Below are positions 7,220 to 14,099 of a stretch of 25,603 nucleotides of DNA, piece by piece (position 1 is the stretch's first letter; every line of letters begins with the position of its first letter). Location of the stretch: contig JBBISA010000057.1 in NCBI GenBank assembly GCA_037441525.1, positions 1 to 25,603 on the forward strand, in the 5' to 3' direction. Source of the stretch: SKVR01 sp037441525 (GTDB lineage: Bacteria; Bacteroidota; Bacteroidia; Bacteroidales; UBA7960). The notes under the pieces are model-generated. The model was not told the origin of the DNA, made no database searches, and saw only the letters and a program-made list of their open reading frames with translations. The translations under genes were made by a program, and so were the position numbers.

Positions 7220-8212
7220 TCAGCCTTTCAGGATATTGTTGATGTTGAACAGTTCATCCTGATGAAATCTGAGGTTGTTGAGCGCCTGCAGGTTATTATC
7301 GAGTTGTGCCACACTGCTGGCTCCAATCAGAACTGAAGTTACCCTGGAATCTTTCAATAGCCATGCAATTGCCATTTGTGCCAGGCTCTGGCCGCGGTTT
7401 TTTGCTATTTCATTCAGCTGACGGATCATGGCAAGCTTTTCATTGGTGATCTGTTCTGCTTTAAGAAATCCGGTGGGTTTGCCTGCTCTTGAGTCTGATG
7501 GTATACCGCGTAAATAGCGATCGGTAAGCATTCCCTGTGCAAGAGGCGAAAAGGCGATACAGCCAATGCCGAATTCGCCCAGTGTATCCAGAAGTCCATT
7601 TTCTACCCAGCGTTCCATCATGGAATATTTGGGTTGATGTATAAGGCAGGGTGTGCCCAGTTGACGAAGTATTTCGGCAGACTGTGCTGTTTGGTGTGCC
7701 GGATAGTTCGAAATACCCGCATAGAGAGCTTTGCCTTGCCGTACCAGCTGATCGAGCGCCAGCATGGTTTCCTCCAGAGGAGTATCAGGATCGGGACGGT
7801 GCGAATAGAAGATGTCAACATACTCTAATCCCATTCTCTTTAGGCTTTGGTCGCAACTGCTTATGAGATATTTTCGCGATCCCCACTCGCCGTAGGGCCC
7901 GGGCCACATACCATAACCTGCTTTGGTGGAAATGATCAACTCATCGCGGTAAGGTTTCAGATCCAAAGCTAGCAATCGTCCAAAGTTCTCTTCGGCACTT
8001 CCGGGTGGGGGGCCATAGTTGTTGGCAAGGTCAAAATGGGTAATGCCTGAGTCGAAAGCCTTTCTAACAATAGCGCGGCCATTTTCAAACAGGTCAACTC
8101 CGCCGAAGTTGTGCCATAATCCCAGCGAGATAGCTGGCAGTAAAATACCACTGCGGCCGCAGCGGTTGTATTTCATATTGCTGTAACGGTGTTCATTTGC
8201 GAAATAATGCAT
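7220..8212 (-). CDS. Aldo/keto reductase, L-glyceraldehyde 3-phosphate reductase type (YghZ-like)
   Basis: This 330-residue TIM-barrel NADPH-dependent reductase has the aldo/keto catalytic tetrad Asp61, Tyr66, Lys97 and His138 (FDLANNYG, STKAG, YSHRP). It follows E. coli YghZ/Gpr closely: the N-terminus with ANxxRY, SLGLWHNFG, NNYGPPPGSAEENFGRLL, WGSRKYLISSCDQSLKRMGLEYVD and SWLLKD/VTSVLIGAS-like C-terminal segments. YghZ reduces L-glyceraldehyde 3-phosphate and methylglyoxal, so carbonyl detoxification is the likely role. The start at 8212 is supported because the first residues align with YghZ. A TACATTTG promoter box lies 22 bases upstream. A sensor kinase and regulator follow closely on the same strand; co-regulation is possible but not shown. 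Confidence 0.93.
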   Translation of the reverse strand: MHYFANEHRYSNMKYNRCGRSGILLPAISLGLWHNFGGVDLFENGRAIVRKAFDSGITHFDLANNYGPPPGSAEENFGRLLALDLKPYRDELIISTKAGYGMWPGPYGEWGSRKYLISSCDQSLKRMGLEYVDIFYSHRPDPDTPLEETMLALDQLVRQGKALYAGISNYPAHQTAQSAEILRQLGTPCLIHQPKYSMMERWVENGLLDTLGEFGIGCIAFSPLAQGMLTDRYLRGIPSDSRAGKPTGFLKAEQITNEKLAMIRQLNEIAKNRGQSLAQMAIAWLLKDSRVTSVLIGASSVAQLDNNLQALNNLRFHQDELFNINNILKG

Positions 8213-8234
8213 AGTATGGGTTTTTGGGTTTGTG

Positions 8235-8242
8235 CAAATGTA
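8235..8242 (-). promoter_or_regulatory. Candidate -7 box of the aldo/keto reductase transcript
   Basis: On the minus strand this reads TACATTTG, an exact match to TAnnTTTG, 22 bases before the start codon. A -33 element was not resolved. Confidence 0.5.
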
Positions 8243-8396
8243 AGATTTTAACCTAACCCGGCATTTGGTGTAACTGGGTTTTTTAGCGAATTGATTGGTG
8301 ATGGCATTGCTGTGGTTAATGATGATTGCTTTGGATGTTGCAGCATAATTTCATTTAATTTACCCCAGCTAATTCCATCTAGGATAAAATGATCAA

Positions 8397-8506
8397 GTCA
8401 GGGCGGGGGCTTAAAGTCCCACCCTGACGAAGTGTGTTAAGGGCACAATAACTTTAGCCTTAATAAAAACCCTGGTCGGGCGGCGACTAAATGCCTGCCA
8501 CCTGAC
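8397..8506. repeat. Two related palindromic repeats (REP-like)
   Basis: The first palindrome is 8397-8428, with outer arms GTCAGGG and CCCTGAC and inner GGG/CCC around a TTAAAGT core. The second is 8475-8506, beginning GTCGGGCGGCGACTAAA and ending GCCTGCCACCTGAC, an imperfect stem of the same size. Both run GTC...TAAA...TGAC, so they look like diverged copies in the same orientation, 46 bases apart. They occupy the divergent intergenic region between the aldo/keto reductase and the LytTR regulator; the rest of this 446-base gap holds only the reductase promoter box. Confidence 0.5.
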
Positions 8507-8658
8507 TTAAATTAATGAAAGTAGATAGGGACCTTTTACTTCGGGTTATTTTATATATAAACCGAATGATTTAGGTATTTTTGACGAATTAAAGAATTAA
8601 GGTTTGATTAAAAGAAATTTCTGATATTTACCCAGGTTTTTATTAGTATTTGCAAGAG

Positions 8659-9432
8659 ATGTCATTAAGAGTATTGATAATAGAAGACGAACCTGCCGCG
8701 GCAAAAAGGCTCGAAAGAATGATTGGTGAAGCTGATCCGGAAATGAATGTAGTGGCCCGACTCGACTCAGTTTCTGGTTCTGTCAGGTGGTTGAAAGAAC
8801 ATATTTCGCCCGATCTTATTTTTCTTGATATAAACCTGGGCGATGGACTCAGTTTTGGCATTTTTGATGATGTAACTGTATCGTGCCCGGTAATTTTCAC
8901 AACAGCGTATGATGAATATGCTCTTAAGGCTTTCAGGCACAATGGTATTGACTATTTGCTGAAACCGGTTAGAATGGAAGAACTCAGGGAAGCCCTCAGG
9001 AAATTCAGGGAATGGAGACTGGGCGACGGTGAGAAGTGGGCCGGAGATCTGAAAAGCCTTATGGAAACCCTCAGGCAACCCGATCCCGACAAATGGAAAA
9101 AGCGTTTTGTGGTTAATTTCGGAGATAAGATCAGAGCGGTTGAAACCGAAGAAGTGGCCTATTTTATGATTATCGAAAAAAATACCTTTTTGTTAACCCA
9201 TACCAACGACAGTTATGGCATTGCATATTCCTTAGAACAGCTTGATGAGTTGCTCGACCCTGGCAAGTTTTTCAGAGTCAACCGGCGTTTTTTTGTGAGT
9301 TTTGCATCCATTAAAAATATGTGGACCTACTCCAGGTCCAGGATAAAACTTGAATTGAAACCTCCTGTCCCTGAAGATGTTATTGTAAGCACCGAAAGAG
9401 CATCGGGTTTCAGAGAATGGTTAAATCAATGA
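8659..9432 (+). CDS. LytTR-family response regulator
   Basis: This 257-residue regulator has a receiver domain (about 2-118) with the acidic pair Asp10-Glu11, phosphoacceptor Asp57 in LIFLDINLGDG, Thr81-Thr82 and Lys102 in DYLLKPV. The C-terminal LytTR DNA-binding domain (about 147-255) has KKRFVVNFGDKIRAVETEEVAYF and FFRVNRRFFVSFASIKNM. The start is set at ATG 8659 (MSLRVLIIED); a TTG three codons earlier is less likely. No LytS-type kinase is adjacent, so it is an orphan within this window. Such regulators in Bacteroidetes usually partner with a His_kinase-domain protein encoded elsewhere. A strong terminator follows directly after the stop codon. Confidence 0.93.
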   Translation: MSLRVLIIEDEPAAAKRLERMIGEADPEMNVVARLDSVSGSVRWLKEHISPDLIFLDINLGDGLSFGIFDDVTVSCPVIFTTAYDEYALKAFRHNGIDYLLKPVRMEELREALRKFREWRLGDGEKWAGDLKSLMETLRQPDPDKWKKRFVVNFGDKIRAVETEEVAYFMIIEKNTFLLTHTNDSYGIAYSLEQLDELLDPGKFFRVNRRFFVSFASIKNMWTYSRSRIKLELKPPVPEDVIVSTERASGFREWLNQ

Positions 9433-9458
9433 AAAAGCCCCTGGAGAGAGGGGCTTTT
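9433..9458. terminator. Bidirectional rho-independent terminator
   Basis: A perfect 10-base stem, AAAAGCCCCT (9433-9442) and AGGGGCTTTT (9449-9458), has a 6-base loop. It begins immediately after the LytTR stop. The A-run on the left and T-run on the right allow it to serve both the LytTR gene and the converging gene at 9481-9828. Confidence 0.85.
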
Positions 9459-9480
9459 CAGTTAAAACAACCTTGCTTTG

Positions 9481-9828
9481 TTATTCCGGTAATACAATTA
9501 GCCTGATTTTTTGATTGGTTCCAGGCTTCATGCGTTTAGCCAGTTGTTTTTCCATTCTTTTTAATTGCCTGTTAACTGTGTTGTTCAGTTTCTCATTATT
9601 ATTGGCAATCGGAAGGACTTCGACTTGGTTATTCAGGTCGGAGCGCAATTCAAAACATACAACGGCATAACCGTCATGAAAAATCAGCGCGTCGGGAATA
9701 ACCAGCTGGCTTTCAATGTACTGGGTAGCTTCGGTCATTTCGGCAGCTGAGGTTGAATTTGGCCTCCCAGCAAAAGCTGTCGAGATGACTGCCAGCATGA
9801 GTGCGGTTACAAAAATACTTGTTTTCAT
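9481..9828 (-). CDS. Small secreted protein of unknown function
   Basis: This 115-residue protein has a clear Sec signal peptide (MKTSIFVTALMLAVISTAFA, cleavage likely after AFA), so it is exported to the periplasm or beyond. The mature part contains YIESQLVIPDALIF, a YAVVCFELRSD strand and NTVNRQLKRMEKQLAKRMKPG, ending in a hydrophobic RLIVLPE. The order of a short strand followed by an amphipathic helix is faintly like a TonB C-terminal or secreted adaptor fold, but I cannot assign a family. It has no lipobox. It converges on the LytTR gene and shares its terminator. The coding call is sound because of the signal peptide and full-length frame. Confidence 0.75.
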   Translation of the reverse strand: MKTSIFVTALMLAVISTAFAGRPNSTSAAEMTEATQYIESQLVIPDALIFHDGYAVVCFELRSDLNNQVEVLPIANNNEKLNNTVNRQLKRMEKQLAKRMKPGTNQKIRLIVLPE

Positions 9829-10041
9829 GATTCAGGTTTTTTTAAGTGAAACTTAAGTAACTGGTTGCACTTTTGATTATCCAAGCCTTATGCCATGCAG
9901 TGTAATTATTTTCTATTGAGATGTTTATGAAGGGATGTTTGAAAAGAAGAGTTGTGTCACGTCCGGAAGTGGACAAAAGGATATTATTTTCGCACAATGC
10001 AAAACGTTTAAACCCAAGGGGGTTTCAGTTCATGCAGAAAT

Positions 10042-12945
10042 TTACCGGCTGCAAACTTTGCGAAACTCGCAATACAGGCAGCTGTCGGTGTTTTCCGTCC
10101 TGACGAAGGGTTGTTCAGAAAATATTTCCTGTAGCAGTTGGATAAGCAGGTTTTTAAAGTGCTCAACAGATTGGCCGGTTATGACTGCATTTTCAACAGG
10201 AGTGGTGAGAGTAAATAATCCCGCCGACAAGTTGCGAAATGAAAAAATACCCGGTATCACCGGCTTGTTATTACCCTTCATTTTTTCATAAAGAAGGGCA
10301 TACATCAGCAACTGGAAAGCCTTCGAAAAATCGGGGTTCAGAATGGTGTCAGGCCATTGTTCGATTTTCAGCTCATCGGGTTTAACCGCACCGGTTTTAT
10401 AGTCTATAATGCGAATGGTTTCCCCCAATTGGTCAATACGGTCAGCAAAGCCTCTTAGTTTTATCGTGTTGATGTTATCATTGATTTGCAGGGGTAATTC
10501 CGCTAAAAGAGGTTCTTCTGAAGTAATGTAGCGGAGATTGATATTTTCTTTCTTCAGTTTTTCCAGAAACTCTTTTTCAAGCGTAAGAAAATTACTTACA
10601 TATCTTATGGCAACCCGGGTAAGCAAAAGGTTTTTTCCTGTGTCGATATCTCCACCCTCATATACCTCCTCAAAGGATTTGCGGGTCAAGGGGGCCACTT
10701 TCATAAACATTTTTTCAATATGTTCAGGAGTGATGTTTTTTCCTTTCAAACCGGCTTCATCATACAATTGTTCCAGTACCCGGTGCACAACTGTGCCCAG
10801 GGTGTTTGCCTGAATAGTTTCTTCAGGGGCAACCGCCTCTTCAATACCTGCAATATGCCTGAAATAAAAGAACAGCGAACATTTGATATAATGCTGTAAA
10901 GTGGTGGGCGAAAAGCCTTTCTGATTGATTTGAAAGAGTTTCTCTGAAATGTCTGGTGTTTTGGGAATACTTATTTCTGTTTCGATGTTTTCGGAGGAAG
11001 CAGGGATGGGGATAATGCGCTCCCTGATGCGGATTTCAGGATTCCACCGGGGCAATTCCATCTGCAACTGGGTAATGTAACGGCTTTTTTCACTGCTTCC
11101 CAAATCCTGGGTTTGAGTATTGTAAATGATGTGGATGTTTTCTGCGCGTTGAAGCAGGCGATAGAAGTTGTAAGCATAGAGGGCGTCTCTTTCCCGAAAT
11201 GTGGGCATCCCGGAATGTTTCTTCACATCAGAAGGAACAAGGGATGAAGCTGCACGGGCAGCCGGAAGTATATCTTCGTTGGCCGACAGGATGATCACGT
11301 TTTTAAAATCGAGATTCCGGGTTTCGAGCATTCCCATTATCTGCAGACCGGTCAGCGGTTCTCCCGAAAGGGTCAGTTTGCTGTCGCGAACCAGTGCCTG
11401 AAATAGCATAAAAACAGATTTCGTATCATGCAGGGAACTGTTACTCCCGATGTAGCTGTCCAGTTTTTCGATGATAATTCTGAGACTAAATAATGCTTCA
11501 AAATCAATGAACCAGGGTGTCGATTCCACCTCCACACCCCTTTGTGTAGCATTCCACCGATAGGTTTCGTCAAGTTTAACGCACAAGTCTTTCAATCCCG
11601 ACACCAAACTTCCGGCATTATTGGCCGGTTCCAGAAAAACCGGGCCGAGCAATCGGGTAAATCCTTCTGCATCGCCCCATATCTCAGCCATCGACTTAAA
11701 ATATAGAAAGCTTCGTTTCGACTGGTATATGCGATTGATAAATGCTTCTGAAGGCTGGCCTGCAAAGTGTTTCTGCAGGTAGAGGTTCATGGCCGGGTGG
11801 TTGAAAAATCTGACCACATCTTTGAAATAAAAAGCAGGTTCGGTATCGGCTCTTGCACCTTTGGTACGCTGAAGGGTAATATGTATCTGGAAAAAAGCTT
11901 CAAAAAAACCATAAATACTGGTTTTGCGAAGCGGAAAGCCCATTGTTACATTTACTTTCTCTATATTTTCAGGAATTGAATTCAGCACCGGAAATAATAA
12001 GGCCTCGTTGGCAAGAACCACTGCTGTTTGCTGCTCCGACAACTCAGATGTGGGTATATGTTGAAGTATCTGCGCAGCAAGTTTTGCCTGATTCACATAT
12101 TTGGCAACCCCATAGATTTCAATGTTTTTTTTACATTTACTGAAATGGTCGCCGGTGAAAGAAAGTTCCTTTATTCCCCAGTTTCTTTTGTACTCTCTTA
12201 AAAAATGACCGGCCTCGTGTTCCTTGTTTTGCAGGTAATAAATATCGCTATCCCAGAAAATTTCAGCCCTTTTGCGTTTGAGTAAAAACCTGAGGATTTC
12301 TTCTTCGGCCCTTGTAAGAGCATTAAACCCTGCAAAAATGAGTTGTTGCCATGGTAGAACTGCACCATCAGTGGTTTCGAGAGCGGTTACAGCCTGCCTT
12401 AAGGCAAGTCCTTTATAGGCGGTTTTTCTCTTTAGGAGGGTGCTTTGAAATTCCTGATGCCAACTGTTGAAGCCTGCAATAAACTTCAGATAGTTTTCCT
12501 GGAATTCGGTTCTTGGCGATCCATCAGGGTTCCAGTTTTCAATCCTTTTTGCATCGAGCAAATTCGAAAATACCCATGACGGGTTGCTGGTACTTGCATC
12601 TATGTCATCAAAGTCTTTTAGAAGGGTGGTGGCCCATTTTAAAAATTCTTCGAAGGTAGGTACTGGTTGGGGTTGAAGATTGCTCCAGGTTGCGTAAAAA
12701 TCGAGCAGCAACGCTACCGGCTCTTCTATGGTAAGACCGGTTATCTTATTTACCAGTTCGTCCATGGTGAGTATTGCCGGAGCCCACATAGGCCTTGTTG
12801 CCCGCGATGCAAGGTATTTCTGGAGAAACAAACCTGATCTTTGGTTGGGGGTAACAAGGCAAACATCCCTCAATCCGTCAGGATGATCCATTATTACTTT
12901 TTCAGCCACCTGGTCGAGGAATGGTTGCATTTTATTGTCCTTCAA
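10042..12945 (-). CDS. AddB-like PD-(D/E)XK nuclease with iron-sulfur cysteines
   Basis: This 967-residue protein resembles the AddB subunit of helicase-nucleases that process double-strand DNA ends. The N-terminal part has a helicase-like fold but VTPNQRSGLFL (31-41) stands where a Walker A motif would be, so ATP use is doubtful. LQIMGMLETRNLDFKNVIIL (534-553) is a helicase-like motif typical of the family. The nuclease domain (about 677-967) shows His721, GFADRID (Asp835), IIDYK (Asp848, Lys850) and a QLLMY motif. Cys689, Cys956, Cys959 and Cys965 are spaced like the AddB iron-sulfur staple. The start overlaps the end of the nucleotidyltransferase gene by 14 bases, suggesting coupled translation. 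No AddA-type helicase is in the window. Confidence 0.88.
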   Translation of the reverse strand: MKDNKMQPFLDQVAEKVIMDHPDGLRDVCLVTPNQRSGLFLQKYLASRATRPMWAPAILTMDELVNKITGLTIEEPVALLLDFYATWSNLQPQPVPTFEEFLKWATTLLKDFDDIDASTSNPSWVFSNLLDAKRIENWNPDGSPRTEFQENYLKFIAGFNSWHQEFQSTLLKRKTAYKGLALRQAVTALETTDGAVLPWQQLIFAGFNALTRAEEEILRFLLKRKRAEIFWDSDIYYLQNKEHEAGHFLREYKRNWGIKELSFTGDHFSKCKKNIEIYGVAKYVNQAKLAAQILQHIPTSELSEQQTAVVLANEALLFPVLNSIPENIEKVNVTMGFPLRKTSIYGFFEAFFQIHITLQRTKGARADTEPAFYFKDVVRFFNHPAMNLYLQKHFAGQPSEAFINRIYQSKRSFLYFKSMAEIWGDAEGFTRLLGPVFLEPANNAGSLVSGLKDLCVKLDETYRWNATQRGVEVESTPWFIDFEALFSLRIIIEKLDSYIGSNSSLHDTKSVFMLFQALVRDSKLTLSGEPLTGLQIMGMLETRNLDFKNVIILSANEDILPAARAASSLVPSDVKKHSGMPTFRERDALYAYNFYRLLQRAENIHIIYNTQTQDLGSSEKSRYITQLQMELPRWNPEIRIRERIIPIPASSENIETEISIPKTPDISEKLFQINQKGFSPTTLQHYIKCSLFFYFRHIAGIEEAVAPEETIQANTLGTVVHRVLEQLYDEAGLKGKNITPEHIEKMFMKVAPLTRKSFEEVYEGGDIDTGKNLLLTRVAIRYVSNFLTLEKEFLEKLKKENINLRYITSEEPLLAELPLQINDNINTIKLRGFADRIDQLGETIRIIDYKTGAVKPDELKIEQWPDTILNPDFSKAFQLLMYALLYEKMKGNNKPVIPGIFSFRNLSAGLFTLTTPVENAVITGQSVEHFKNLLIQLLQEIFSEQPFVRTENTDSCLYCEFRKVCSR

Positions 12946-13678
12946 AGATTTTTGGATTGGAAAGGATCATTTTTTCTGCCGTCTGGAGTTTGCCTGTGGT
13001 GCCTGCATCGGCCCAAAGCGTTGGATCGTGCCGGTATGCCATAATCTTATGGTCGGCTGCCAGGCGAAGATACACTTTATTGATGGGGAAGACATCTGTT
13101 TCGGTCATGAGGTCAAAAATTGACGGGTCGATAATATGGATACCGCTGAAAGCAAGGGGCTCAGGTGACACCTGAGTGGGAAAACATCTGACCTCCTGGC
13201 CGGTTGATCTGTTTTGCCAGCCGCAAAGCCTGCTATTATGCCACAAAAAGTAACGGGTTGTTGACCTGTCACTTACCGCAAGTGTGGCAAGGGCACCCGA
13301 AATTTTGTGTTGCCCGGCCATCTGCCTGAGATTGACAGATGAAACAATATCGACATTGTGCAACAATACAGGCCCTGAGTCCTTAAGATGTCGGGCTGCA
13401 TGTAAAAGGCCGCCGCCGGTGTCGAGCAAAAGCTGACTCTCATCACTTATGATAATCTCTGCATCGCCACAATCAAGTTTTGCAATGGCATTGCGCATCA
13501 ATTGGGGAAAATGGTGGATGTTGATGATAATGCTGGTAATACCCGATGCGATGAGTTTGTCAACACAACGTTGCAACAGAGTTTTTCCGGCCAGTTCAAC
13601 CAATGCCTTGGGTTTGTTGGCTGTAAGGGGCATAAGCCGGGCTCCCAGACCGGCTGCAAATATCATAGCCTTATTCAT
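12932..13678 (-). CDS. MurU-like sugar-1-phosphate nucleotidyltransferase
   Basis: This 248-residue NTP-transferase transfers a nucleotide to a sugar-1-phosphate. The N-terminal signature MIFAAGLGARLMPLTANKPK (5-24) holds the nucleotide loop and catalytic Lys. LLDTGGGLLHA and the metal-site HNVDIV follow, and TLWADAGTTGKLQTAE closes the domain. It has no left-handed beta-helix acetyltransferase domain, unlike GlmU. Size and context beside a kinase of the AmgK type suggest MurU, which makes UDP-MurNAc from MurNAc-1-phosphate; other sugars remain possible. I start it at ATG 13678; an upstream extension to 13735 overlaps the 41-residue gene. Its end overlaps the nuclease start by 14 bases and its start follows the small gene by one base. 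Confidence 0.85.
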   Translation of the reverse strand: MNKAMIFAAGLGARLMPLTANKPKALVELAGKTLLQRCVDKLIASGITSIIINIHHFPQLMRNAIAKLDCGDAEIIISDESQLLLDTGGGLLHAARHLKDSGPVLLHNVDIVSSVNLRQMAGQHKISGALATLAVSDRSTTRYFLWHNSRLCGWQNRSTGQEVRCFPTQVSPEPLAFSGIHIIDPSIFDLMTETDVFPINKVYLRLAADHKIMAYRHDPTLWADAGTTGKLQTAEKMILSNPKIFEGQ

Positions 13679-13679
13679 A

Positions 13680-13805
13680 TTACTTAAGTTCCCTGGGTTT
13701 ACAAAGATGTTTCTCCTTAGCTGCAACCAGCCCACATTTTTTGCAGGTATATTTTGCTTTTTTGGGTTGTTCTTCCTTGCCGGTTTTGCATAGTTTTTTT
13801 GACAT
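13680..13805 (-). CDS. 41-residue Cys-rich putative zinc-binding protein
   Basis: A short frame starts ATG 13805 and ends TAA 13680-13682, one base before the nucleotidyltransferase ATG (TAATATG). The protein starts MSKKLCKTGKEEQ and is very basic. It contains Cys6, then YTCKKCG (Cys21, Cys24) and HLCKP (His33, Cys35), an arrangement that could bind one zinc ion as a small ribbon or knuckle. From memory, similar tiny Lys/Cys-rich proteins occur in Bacteroidetes, without a known role. The tight junction with the next gene suggests the two are translated together. It is small, so confidence comes from the Cys pattern and the one-base spacing. Confidence 0.65.
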   Translation of the reverse strand: MSKKLCKTGKEEQPKKAKYTCKKCGLVAAKEKHLCKPRELK

Positions 13806-13814
13806 GATTGATAG

Positions 13815-14095
13815 GTTTCAGGTATCGGGTATTGGGTATCGGGTGTCGGGTTTCAGGTTTCAGGTGTTGGGTATTGGGGGTTTGACGTTTTTGGGGTCTG
13901 GCGTTTTGGGTCTGCATCCAATGCAGGCCTTGGACTAAATTTCGGTACCAGTTATTTAATTTTTAGTGATCCTTATGTATATTTTATCAAAAATGTGAAT
14001 GTTTTTAATTTGCCCAGTTTCAATTTCCAATTGCATCATATTCCCTACCCATACACCCGACACCTGAAACCTGACCTCTAACACCCGAAACCTAT
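13815..14095. repeat. Inverted clusters of a degenerate CAGGTTTCGGGT-type repeat
   Basis: A left cluster (about 13815-13880) repeats units such as GGTTTCAGG, GGTATCGGG and GGTGTCGGG in near-tandem. A right cluster (about 14056-14095) carries the reverse complement, for example ACCCGACACCTGAAACCTG. The longest exact inverted match is CAGGTTTCAGGTGT (13854-13867) against 14060-14073. The arms frame about 175 bases with no gene, between the Cys-rich protein and the kinase fusion. They could pair into a long imperfect hairpin. Confidence 0.6.
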
Positions 14096-14099
14096 AATA

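Noticed and set aside
13717..13917. 66-codon minus-strand frame over the degenerate repeat array
   Set aside because: It translates low-complexity repeat DNA and overlaps, in another frame, the 41-residue Cys-rich gene that has better support.
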